Source: an uncultured Prevotella sp.
GTDB lineage: Bacteria > Bacteroidota > Bacteroidia > Bacteroidales > Bacteroidaceae
Length of the DNA stretch: 40,286 bases
Assembly: GCA_900541575.1 (NCBI GenBank)
Contig: UQKO01000018.1
Span: 1 to 40,286, forward strand
Direction: 5' to 3'
Below, in pieces: positions 16,953 to 23,700 of this stretch. The notes under the pieces are model-generated. The model saw only the letters and a program-made list of their open reading frames with translations, did not search any database and had not been told where the DNA came from. Position 1 is the stretch's first letter; each line of letters begins with the position of its first letter. The position numbers and the translations under genes were made by a program.

Positions 16953-17015
16953 AAGCTTAGAGCTCTCGAGGAGCTCATGCTGTAGCAATCTCATATGAAG
17001 GGGTTGCAAAGATTA

Positions 17016-17435
17016 TTAGTGAACTTCAATAGAACGAGCTACCTTGGCTTCTGTAGGAGTAACCTTGGGAAGTTCTATGCAGAGAATGCCATGCTTTACT
17101 TCGGCAGCAATTTTGCTCTTGTCTACATCATCGGGTAATACAAGCGTCTGTTCATATTTAGCGTAAGAAAATTCGCGACGCAGATATTTCTTGCCTTTCT
17201 TCTCTTCGTCTTCCTGTTTCTTTTCCATGTTGATAACGAGGTCGCCGTTGTCGTCGATGTGGATGTTGAAGTCATCCTTGGTCATACCAGGGGCAGCCAC
17301 TTCTACGCTATAGGCTTTCTCGTCCTCAGCTACATTGATAGAGGGAGCGGTGGAATTAGCGCGTTGCATATACCCATTGTCGAAGAAATCGTTGAATACA
17401 CTAGGAACCCAATCTTGTGAAGAATAGCGTGTCAT
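17016..17435 (-). CDS. Small heat shock protein, Hsp20/alpha-crystallin family
   Basis: A 139-residue ATP-independent holdase that binds unfolding proteins in the cytoplasm. The alpha-crystallin domain spans about 30-130: INVAEDEKAYSVEVAAPGMTKDDFNIHIDDNGDLVIN, then a Lys/Glu-rich loop (EKKQEDEEKKGKKYLRREF) and the conserved hydrophobic-glycine segment EVKHGILCIELPK (the usual GVLxIxLPK). The short N-terminal arm includes FNDFFDNG. It is a single-gene unit divergent from the thi operon, with its own terminator. Its promoter was not found in standard form, which could fit control by an alternative signal such as heat stress. Confidence 0.93.
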   Translation of the reverse strand: MTRYSSQDWVPSVFNDFFDNGYMQRANSTAPSINVAEDEKAYSVEVAAPGMTKDDFNIHIDDNGDLVINMEKKQEDEEKKGKKYLRREFSYAKYEQTLVLPDDVDKSKIAAEVKHGILCIELPKVTPTEAKVARSIEVH

Positions 17436-17648
17436 AATATATAGTATTTTTTTATTTGTTGTTGTTAATGTTGTCTGTCCTGCTTCCTGTCTTGGAAGCC
17501 GAACACCCTATGTAAGGCAATCCCCGTGCCAAAGCTTTGGGTTGACTTTGATGGCGAAAATCTGTCAGTTTTTGTTGGACTATTTGGCAGAAAGTGATGA
17601 AGGAAAGGCCACATTAGCGACAAAAAGTCAAAAAAGTATGGTGAACGC

Positions 17649-17679
17649 TTGGCACTTTCCCGAGCAAGTGTTACTTTTG
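17649..17679 (+). promoter_or_regulatory. Bacteroidota-type promoter of the thi operon
   Basis: TACTTTTG (17672-17679) fits TAnnTTTG and TTGG (17649-17652) lies 19 bp upstream as -33. Transcription would begin just before the TPP riboswitch. Confidence 0.7.
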
Positions 17680-17691
17680 CGGTTGTGAAGA

Positions 17692-17788
17692 CAAAGGGGT
17701 GCCAGCTCCGTTGGAAAGATACGCTTCGCTGGCTGAGATTATACCCTTACGACCTGATGCAGTTAATGCTGCCGTAGGCATTGTACCA
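17692..17788 (+). ncRNA. TPP riboswitch (THI element)
   Basis: The thiamine pyrophosphate aptamer is recognised by GGGGTGCC at the 5' side, GGCTGAGATTATACCC in the pyrimidine-sensor helix, then GACCTGATGCAGTTAATGCT and GCCGTAGGCA at the 3' side. It lies in the leader of thiS, about 110 bp before the start codon. Binding of TPP is expected to switch off expression of the thi genes. A possible expression-platform hairpin is CGCTCT (17789-17794) with AGAGCG (17826-17831), but it is short. Confidence 0.95.
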
Positions 17789-17894
17789 CGCTCTCTTCTG
17801 TCCATTCTTTTCGTAAGCGCCGGGCAGAGCGCAAAGGGTCAATTCTTACTCCTTAAGCTTCGCATTACTCCTTTAATAATATACTTTATTACTT

Positions 17895-18092
17895 ATGCAA
17901 GTATTCGTCAACAACAAGGAGGTGCAGACCCAAGCCACTCACCTTTCTCAACTTATCGAACAGCTTGGCCTTCCCGCGCAAGGCGTAGCGGCTGCTGTAG
18001 ACAATAAAATGGTACCTCGCACGCAATGGGGCGATTATGCCTTGGCCGAAGGTGCTCATGTCACCGTGATTAAAGCCGCCTGCGGAGGATAG
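17895..18092 (+). CDS. thiS: Sulfur carrier protein ThiS
   Basis: A 65-residue ubiquitin-like sulfur carrier for thiazole formation. The sequence has the beta-grasp pattern (MQVFVNNKEVQTQ ... VAAAVDNKMVPRTQW) and ends in the essential Gly-Gly (KAACGG), whose terminal glycine is adenylated by ThiF and converted to a thiocarboxylate that ThiG uses. It is the first gene after the TPP riboswitch. It is separated from thiG by 276 bp holding repeat elements. Confidence 0.96.
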   Translation: MQVFVNNKEVQTQATHLSQLIEQLGLPAQGVAAAVDNKMVPRTQWGDYALAEGAHVTVIKAACGG

Positions 18093-18250
18093 CAGCACGC
18101 TTTCTTTATAAAAGTCGGATTCAGTCTTGTTATGTGTGTGGGCAACGCAGGATGTATTGGCTGCAGTAAGGGCTTGAATTAGTCTGTTGAAATAAAGGAC
18201 TAGCTATCTTGCTCGCAAGAGGAGGCGTGGCGCTGTCATCATATATGGGG

Positions 18251-18277
18251 GCTATAAATTTCAGAATTTATAGAACC
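18251..18277 (-). repeat. Dispersed repeat R1, copy 2
   Basis: The reverse complement of GGTTCTATAAATTCTGA is at 18261-18277. It continues to form an imperfect palindrome in which CTATAAAT pairs with ATTTATAG across a short loop. The same palindrome, with slight change, is at 40164-40188. It lies in the thiS-thiG gap, inside the transcribed region. Confidence 0.7.
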
Positions 18278-18299
18278 ACCTATATAATACTTTACTCAA

Positions 18300-18333
18300 C
18301 TTTCGGATTTAGCCCGCTCATTCTAAATCCAAA
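18300..18333 (-). repeat. Dispersed hairpin repeat R2, copy 2
   Basis: GGATTTAG (18305-18312) pairs with CTAAATCC (18323-18330) across a 10-nt loop. The unit matches the one at 16321-16353 read on the other strand. R1 and R2 are adjacent at both places but in swapped order, so they are separate modules. Confidence 0.65.
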
Positions 18334-18368
18334 ACTTCAGTACTTTATACTTAATATTAAAACAAAAT

Positions 18369-19142
18369 ATGTCTATTCTGAAAATAGCCGATCGTGAGTT
18401 TCAATCACGTCTTTTCGTTGGAACGGGTAAGTTTCGCAGTAACATAGAAATGCAACAAGCCATTGAAGCCTCAGGGTCAGAAATGGTCACTGTGGCCATG
18501 AAGCGCATAGAACTCGACGATGCTAACGACGATATGTTGGCTCACGTGAAGGGAGACCACATACAACTTCTCCCTAACACTTCGGGCGTGCGCACTGCGG
18601 AAGAAGCCGTGTTTGCTGCACAAATGTCGCGCGAGGCATTTGGTACTAACTGGCTCAAACTTGAGATACACCCAGATCCTCGCTACCTTCTGCCCGATAG
18701 TACAGAAACACTCAAAGCCACGGAAGAACTCGTAAAGCAAGGATTTGTAGTGTTGCCCTATTGCCAGGCCGATCCCACTCTCTGCAAACACCTAGAGGAA
18801 GTAGGTGCCGCAGCAGTGATGCCCTTAGGCGCTCCTATTGGCACTAATCGCGGACTTCAAACTCGCGATTTTTTGCGCATAATCATCGAACAGGCCACGG
18901 TGCCCGTTGTGGTGGATGCAGGTATCGGTGCTCCTAGCCATGCGGCAGAAGCCATGGAAATGGGAGCATCAGCATGTTTGGTCAATACCGCTATTGCCGT
19001 AGCTGGCAATCCCGCTCAGATGGCTGCCGCATTCAAGAAAGCCGTAGAGGCTGGTCACGAAGCTTTCGAGGCAGGACTGGCTGCACAGGTTCACTCTTTC
19101 GAGGCTTCGGCAAGTTCACCGCTCACAGCATTCTTGGGATAA
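18369..19142 (+). CDS. thiG: Thiazole synthase ThiG
   Basis: A 257-residue TIM-barrel enzyme that joins deoxyxylulose 5-phosphate, the ThiS thiocarboxylate and dehydroglycine to give the thiazole phosphate moiety. Recognisable segments are FQSRLFVGTGKF at the start, TVAMKRIELDD, the NTSGVRTAEEAV loop, TNWLKLEIHPD with the Schiff-base lysine, PLGAPIGTNRGL and the phosphate-binding DAGIGAPSHAAEAMEMGASACLVNTAIA. Length is usual. It works with the ThiH product, which supplies dehydroglycine anaerobically. Confidence 0.97.
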   Translation: MSILKIADREFQSRLFVGTGKFRSNIEMQQAIEASGSEMVTVAMKRIELDDANDDMLAHVKGDHIQLLPNTSGVRTAEEAVFAAQMSREAFGTNWLKLEIHPDPRYLLPDSTETLKATEELVKQGFVVLPYCQADPTLCKHLEEVGAAAVMPLGAPIGTNRGLQTRDFLRIIIEQATVPVVVDAGIGAPSHAAEAMEMGASACLVNTAIAVAGNPAQMAAAFKKAVEAGHEAFEAGLAAQVHSFEASASSPLTAFLG

Positions 19143-19152
19143 GGAAGTTTGG

Positions 19153-19229
19153 AGTTTGGAGGTTATGAGGTTATAAAGTAACCTTTAGTCTGTCTAAAGC
19201 TAACCTCATAACCTTAAAACTCAAAACTC
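19153..19229. repeat. Long hairpin repeat T1 between thiG and thiH
   Basis: An imperfect palindrome with outer arms carrying GGTTATGAGGTTA and TAACCTCATAACC and an inner stem CTTTAG-N5-CTAAAG. The same sequence, extended by an extra half-copy, is found at 20413-20533 between thiH and thiF. It is transcribed with the operon. It is followed by 7 C and then 8 A residues just before the thiH start. Confidence 0.8.
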
Positions 19230-19257
19230 TCCCCCCCACACAAAAAAAATAGGAACA

Positions 19258-20394
19258 ATGTTTTCAGAAGAACTTTTAAAATATTCATGGGACGAAACAA
19301 CGGAAGCCATTGCCGCTAAGACTGAGCGCGACGTGGTGCGTGCTCTGCAAAAGGAACATTGCGATGTCGACGACTTCATGGCGCTCATCTCGCCCGCCGC
19401 AGAGCCTTATCTCGAAGAGATGGCTCGGCTATCACGCCGCTACACTGAGGAACGCTTCGGCCGCACGGTGTCAATGTTCATCCCCCTCTACCTAACCAAC
19501 TCTTGTACCAACTCTTGCGTATATTGTGGCTTCCACGTGGCCAACAAGATGAAGCGCACTATCCTCACCCCCGACGAGATGGTGAAGGAATACGAAGCTA
19601 TTAAGAAGTTGGGACCATTTGAGAATCTGCTCATTGTAACAGGAGAAAATCCCGTTCTTGCTGGCACACCCTATCTTGCCAAAGCTCTCGACTTGGCAAA
19701 GCCCTACTTCTCTAATCTGAAGATAGAAGTGATGCCTCTCAGTATGGAAGACTATCTAGAACTGACACATCATGGCATGAATGGTGTGATTTGCTTCCAA
19801 GAGACTTATCATCGCGAGAACTATAAACTCTATCATCCGCGCGGACAGAAGTCGAACTTCGAGTGGCGCGTCAATGGTTTCGATCGAATGGGACAAGCTG
19901 GCGTTCACTCTATCGGTATGGGAGTGCTCATCGGTTTGGAAAAAGAATGGCGCACCGACCTTACCATGATGGCACGCCACTTGCGCTACCTACAACGTCA
20001 TTACTGGCGTACCAAGTATAGTGTGAACTTTCCCCGTATGTGTCCGGCAGAGAATGGTGGCTTCCAGCCCAACTGCGTAATGACCGATCGTGAACTCGCT
20101 CAGCTTACTTTCGCTATGCGCATCTTCGACCACGATGTCGACATCTCTTATAGTACGCGTGAAAGTCCCGACTTCCGCAATCATATGGCTACACTTGGCG
20201 TGACCACGATGTCGGCAGGTAGCCAGACAGAGCCTGGAGGCTATGCCACTCATAAGGATGCACTCGAACAGTTCGAGGTAACAGATCCCCGAAGTGTGCC
20301 CGAAGTGACCCAAGCCCTCAAGCAAGTGGGTGTGGAGCCTGTATGGAAGGATTGGGATGAAAGTTTCGACTTTATAAATAAGAAAAAAGCGTAA
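19258..20394 (+). CDS. thiH: 2-iminoacetate synthase ThiH (radical SAM)
   Basis: A 378-residue radical SAM tyrosine lyase producing dehydroglycine (2-iminoacetate) for thiazole synthesis, plus p-cresol. The cluster-binding motif is Cys83-x3-Cys87-x2-Cys90 in LTNSCTNSCVYCGF, preceded by PLYLTN as usual. GENP, the YHPRGQKSNFEWR region and FPRMCPAE are typical ThiH blocks. The choice of ThiH rather than ThiO suits an anaerobe. It lies 115 bp after thiG, with a palindromic repeat in between. Confidence 0.97.
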   Translation: MFSEELLKYSWDETTEAIAAKTERDVVRALQKEHCDVDDFMALISPAAEPYLEEMARLSRRYTEERFGRTVSMFIPLYLTNSCTNSCVYCGFHVANKMKRTILTPDEMVKEYEAIKKLGPFENLLIVTGENPVLAGTPYLAKALDLAKPYFSNLKIEVMPLSMEDYLELTHHGMNGVICFQETYHRENYKLYHPRGQKSNFEWRVNGFDRMGQAGVHSIGMGVLIGLEKEWRTDLTMMARHLRYLQRHYWRTKYSVNFPRMCPAENGGFQPNCVMTDRELAQLTFAMRIFDHDVDISYSTRESPDFRNHMATLGVTTMSAGSQTEPGGYATHKDALEQFEVTDPRSVPEVTQALKQVGVEPVWKDWDESFDFINKKKA

Positions 20395-20412
20395 GGTTTG
20401 GAGTAGGGTTTA

Positions 20413-20533
20413 GAGTTTTAAGGTTATGAGGTTATAAAGTAACCTTTAGCCTGTCTAAAGCTAACGTTATGAACCGATAACCTTAAAACTCCAAACTCTC
20501 GTTATAACCTCATAACCTTAAAACTCCAAACTC
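20413..20533. repeat. Long hairpin repeat T1 (one and a half copies) between thiH and thiF
   Basis: A near-repeat of the 19153-19229 element (20413-20491) followed by an additional arm at about 20498-20533 containing TAACCTCATAACCTTAAAAC. The extra arm allows two alternative pairings with the left arm. It fills nearly the whole thiH-thiF gap. Confidence 0.8.
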
Positions 20534-20553
20534 AATCTCCACATGTTTATATT

Positions 20554-21270
20554 ATGAACAATGTATCTTCTTCAGAGTCGCGCTATGAACGTCAGCTCCA
20601 TCTATCCGAAATAGGCGAGGAAGGACAACGTAAAATTCGTAAAGCCCGCGTACTCCTTGTGGGCGTGGGAGGACTTGGTTCCCCAATCTCACTCTACCTT
20701 GTAGGAGCTGGCATCGGCACACTTGGGCTGATGGATGATGATGTCGTGTCTGTCAGCAACCTACATCGTCAAGTGCTCTATGATGAGAATCAGATAGGGC
20801 TTCCTAAGCTTCACGAGGCAGTGGAACGTCTTCATCGCCTCAATTCCGAGGTGAAGCTCGAAGCTTATCCCTATCGCCTCACTCGCGAAAATGCGGCCGA
20901 TATCGTGGCCAAATATGATATGGTGATTGATGGTTGCGACAACTTTGCTACGCGCTTTCTTATCGATGATGCCTGTCGCGAAGTTGGCATACCTTATATC
21001 TATGGAGCCGTGTGTGGCTTTGATGGACAAGTCGCCGTGTTCAATGTCGGTTCCAATGCGCGCCACTATCGTGACCTTTATCCCGACGAAGCTGCCACTT
21101 TAGCTATGCCACATCCAGGCAAGGCCTTGGTAGGCATGACTCCCGCCGTGGTAGGCAGCATCTTGGCAGAGCAAGCCTTGCAACTCATCTGCGGCTATGG
21201 CGAACCCCTCATCAATAAGCTTTGGACGATTAACTTGAGTACAATGCAAAGTTTCACGATAGATTTGTAG
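20554..21270 (+). CDS. thiF: ThiF/MoeB/HesA-family adenylyltransferase
   Basis: A 238-residue E1-like enzyme that adenylates the C-terminal glycine of ThiS. It has the nucleotide-binding VGVGGLGSPISLYLVGAGIG, DDDVVSVSNLHRQVLY with the conserved Asp and Arg, and VIDGCDNFATRFLIDD. The usual zinc Cys-x2-Cys pairs of ThiF/MoeB are absent. Where E. coli MoeB has the CVEAGV segment this protein has MPHPGKALVGMTPAVVGS, so that cysteine is missing too, and the protein ends before the second Cys pair. I believe Bacteroidales ThiF homologues share this form. Position as last gene of the thi operon fixes the role. Confidence 0.88.
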   Translation: MNNVSSSESRYERQLHLSEIGEEGQRKIRKARVLLVGVGGLGSPISLYLVGAGIGTLGLMDDDVVSVSNLHRQVLYDENQIGLPKLHEAVERLHRLNSEVKLEAYPYRLTRENAADIVAKYDMVIDGCDNFATRFLIDDACREVGIPYIYGAVCGFDGQVAVFNVGSNARHYRDLYPDEAATLAMPHPGKALVGMTPAVVGSILAEQALQLICGYGEPLINKLWTINLSTMQSFTIDL

Positions 21271-21393
21271 GTGGCTTTCTAAGAAAGTGTGCTTCTTTAA
21301 TTGTAGAACAGCGTATCTTGCTTCGTCTATGAACAGATAAGTCTGCTAGAACAGATAAATATTCTCGATAAAAGCAGAAAAAGGGCTTCATGC

Positions 21394-21424
21394 TTGCAAG
21401 TTTTGCACAAAATCTGTAATTTTG
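21394..21424 (+). promoter_or_regulatory. Bacteroidota-type promoter of fabI
   Basis: TAATTTTG (21417-21424) fits TAnnTTTG, with TTGC (21394-21397) 19 bp upstream as -33. It ends 71 bp before the chosen fabI start. Confidence 0.6.
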
Positions 21425-21495
21425 CGCACGAATTTTGATGCATGCATTCGTGCAAGGTGCAGAAAGCGTGCTTCGGAGAACTACTTAACAAGATT

Positions 21496-22353
21496 ATGAC
21501 TCACAACTTACTGAAAGGCAAGCGCGGCATTATTTTCGGCGCGCTCAACGAAGAATCTATCGCTTGGAAGGTGGCTGAGAAGGCTGCCGAAGAAGGCGCA
21601 CAAATTACATTGAGCAATACTCCCATGGCTTTGCGTATGGGAACACTCGATAAGCTCGCCGAGAAAATCGGTGCTACCATTATCCCCGCCGATGCAACCA
21701 GCGTAGATGATCTCACCAATGTGTTCCAGAAGAGCATGGAAGTGTTGGGCGGAAAGATTGATTTCGTGCTCCATTCCATCGGTATGAGCCCCAACGTGCG
21801 TAAGCATCGCACTTACGATGACCTCGACTATGGCTATCTGCAGAAGACACTCGATATCTCGGCTATCTCATTTCATAAGATGCTTCAGAGCGCTAAGAAA
21901 CTTGATGCCATTGCAGAGTATGGTTCTGTAGTAGCCCTCACTTACGTGGCTTCACAGCGCACGTTCTATGGTTATAGCGATATGGCCGATGCCAAGAGCA
22001 TGCTTGAGAGCATTGCTCGCTCATTTGGTTACATCTACGGTCGCGAAAAGCACGTTCGCATCAATACAATTTCTCAGAGCCCCACGGCTACTACGGCTGG
22101 TAAGGGTATCAAGGAAATTGACAATATGATGGACTTCGCCGATAAGATGTCGCCTCTAGGCAATGCTAGCGCTGAGGATTGCGCTGACTACTGCGTAATG
22201 ATGTTCTCTGACTTCACTCGCAAGGTGACCATGCAGAACCTCTTCCACGATGGTGGTTTCTCTTCAATGGGTATGAGCCTCCGCGCCATGAATCAGTATG
22301 CGAAGGATATGAAGCCCTACGAGGATGAGCATGGTAAGGTAATCTACGGATAA
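21496..22353 (+). CDS. fabI: Enoyl-[acyl-carrier-protein] reductase (NADH) FabI
   Basis: Catalyses the last reduction of each cycle of fatty acid elongation. With the start at 21496 (MTHNLLKGKRGII) it has 285 residues; the ATG at 21442 would add 18 residues without family support. The SDR-type cofactor loop is GALNEESIAWKVAEKAAEEGA, followed by DATSVDDL and VLHSIGMSPN. The catalytic Tyr-x6-Lys is YSDMADAK. SPTATTAGKGI is the mobile substrate-binding loop to which triclosan-type inhibitors bind in relatives. It stands as a single gene with its own promoter and a hairpin after it. Confidence 0.95.
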   Translation: MTHNLLKGKRGIIFGALNEESIAWKVAEKAAEEGAQITLSNTPMALRMGTLDKLAEKIGATIIPADATSVDDLTNVFQKSMEVLGGKIDFVLHSIGMSPNVRKHRTYDDLDYGYLQKTLDISAISFHKMLQSAKKLDAIAEYGSVVALTYVASQRTFYGYSDMADAKSMLESIARSFGYIYGREKHVRINTISQSPTATTAGKGIKEIDNMMDFADKMSPLGNASAEDCADYCVMMFSDFTRKVTMQNLFHDGGFSSMGMSLRAMNQYAKDMKPYEDEHGKVIYG

Positions 22354-22410
22354 TCCTTCTCGGTTCTCTTTTCACTCTATTATATATAAGGAGTGGATTC
22401 TACAAAAAAA

Positions 22411-22460
22411 GTAAAGGACGGATGTAAATAGCTCAATCGGAGCATTGCATCCGTCCTTAC
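22411..22460 (+). terminator. Hairpin after fabI
   Basis: GTAAAGGACGGATG (22411-22424) pairs with CATCCGTCCTTAC (22448-22460) with one bulged A. It is 58 bp past the stop. The T-tract is weak (TTGTTTG). Confidence 0.65.
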
Positions 22461-22491
22461 TTGTTTGCCCACAAATAAATTATTACTTTTG
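22461..22491 (+). promoter_or_regulatory. Bacteroidota-type promoter of the TPR gene
   Basis: TACTTTTG (22484-22491) fits TAnnTTTG, with TTGT (22461-22464) 19 bp upstream. It abuts the fabI terminator. Confidence 0.55.
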
Positions 22492-22606
22492 CAACAAGGG
22501 AAAGATGCAGAGAAGTTTGTAAATGGCTTTTTCAAGTAAAATAGAAGATCGTCTGTCTCCTAGTAAAGTGTCTCCTCTATTCACGTAAATAATAACAAAT
22601 ATCTAT

Positions 22607-23554
22607 ATGGGAATCATCTCCTCACTATTCGGTACGGGAAAGCCGAACCCCGATAGCCAATACGTCACATTGCGCGATGATGGCATTCGTGCTATGCAAA
22701 TGGGCGAATTGGCCTATGCCGAAAAATGTTTCAAGGCCGCACTCGACATTAAGCATGAACTCCACACTGTAAGCCTGCTAGCCGAGGCCTATCTCCGTAC
22801 GGGAAATAATGAAGAAGCCCTTCCGTTGCTTCAAGAAATATCTGCTTCACCGCAGGATACGCTTGAAGTAGACCTACTTTTGGCTCAGACACAAGGTCGT
22901 CTTCATTTCTATGCCGACGAACGAACCACTACAACAACCATTCTCTCTGCACATCCCGAAGAAGCGCGAGCACTCTACCTTGCCGCAGAAGCAGACCATG
23001 GGTTGGGCGAAGACTTTATGGCCATAGCTCATCTCACGCAGTGTCTTACGCTTCGTCACGACTATGAGGAAGCACTGCTCTTGCGTGCCCAAATTCTAGT
23101 GGGTATGGGGCAGTGGAACGAGGTGTTAGCTGATGCCGAATCGCTGGTTGAACTCAATGCCGAAAGCGAGACGTATCATACGCTTCGTGCCGATGCCTAT
23201 GCAGCCTTGGGTCGAACGGATGAGGCTATCACGGAGTACGAAGCAGTGCGCGAACTCAATCCTTTTACCGATAGCGTGATGAAACTCGGTGCACTCTATG
23301 AGCACACTACACGGTGGGACAAGGCTCTAAGTCTTTACAATGAGGTGATAGACTTACGTCCCAATTATGCTCCTGCTTACAAGGCTCGTGGCGGAGTGAA
23401 GCACCACTTGAAAGATGAGGTCGGGGCTGCCGAAGACTTAAAGCGCTCGCTCGAGATAGCCCCCGAAATGGCCAATGATCTCGAAGGCCAATATTCTAAC
23501 GTGGAGAATAAAATGAACGACTACTATAAGCAGTTGAACCCTTATCATTTTTAA
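22607..23554 (+). CDS. TPR-repeat protein
   Basis: A 315-residue, probably cytoplasmic protein made almost wholly of tetratricopeptide repeats, about eight 34-residue units from residue 25 onward. Clear units include GIRAMQMGELAYAEKCFKAALDI, AEAYLRTGNNEEALPLLQEI, RADAYAALGRTDEAITEYEAVRELNP and LYNEVIDLRPNYAPAYKARGGVKHHLKDEVGAAEDLKRSLEIAPE. The N-terminal MGIISSLFGTGKP lacks a signal peptide. TPR proteins act as protein-binding scaffolds; a specific partner cannot be deduced. It stands alone between its own promoter and a strong terminator. Confidence 0.85.
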   Translation: MGIISSLFGTGKPNPDSQYVTLRDDGIRAMQMGELAYAEKCFKAALDIKHELHTVSLLAEAYLRTGNNEEALPLLQEISASPQDTLEVDLLLAQTQGRLHFYADERTTTTTILSAHPEEARALYLAAEADHGLGEDFMAIAHLTQCLTLRHDYEEALLLRAQILVGMGQWNEVLADAESLVELNAESETYHTLRADAYAALGRTDEAITEYEAVRELNPFTDSVMKLGALYEHTTRWDKALSLYNEVIDLRPNYAPAYKARGGVKHHLKDEVGAAEDLKRSLEIAPEMANDLEGQYSNVENKMNDYYKQLNPYHF

Positions 23555-23567
23555 GAATAATAGGCAA

Positions 23568-23614
23568 TTTCAGCCAATACAAGGGACAACGCACACCCTC
23601 TGTATTGGCTGAAA
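23568..23614 (+). terminator. Terminator of the TPR gene
   Basis: TTTCAGCCAATACA (23568-23581) is the exact complement of TGTATTGGCTGAAA (23601-23614), a 14-bp stem that starts 13 bp past the stop codon. The stem ends in A/T pairs, so it could serve both strands. Confidence 0.75.
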
Positions 23615-23700
23615 CGAGTCTTAATCGTATGATACGTTCGTCGGCCTAATCAACTATTTTATACAATCGCAATCTTTGCACAAATAATGCGCTCGATACG

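Larger units (their letters stand above)
16165..17015. other. Gene-free repeat-rich region
   Basis: About 850 bp with no credible gene. From left to right it holds the AraC-gene -7 box, one copy each of the two short repeats shared with 18.3 kb, the 22-bp tandem repeat, a small GC-rich palindrome at 16775-16793 (CCTAGGGC/GCCCTGGG), and the hsp20 terminator. The stretch 16740-16900 resembles a decayed mobile or repeat element, but I cannot identify it. Confidence 0.6.

Noticed and set aside
17529..17540. Palindrome CCAAAGCTTTGG upstream of hsp20 as a heat-shock operator
   Set aside because: A 12-bp palindrome is close to chance expectation and it does not resemble the CIRCE element.
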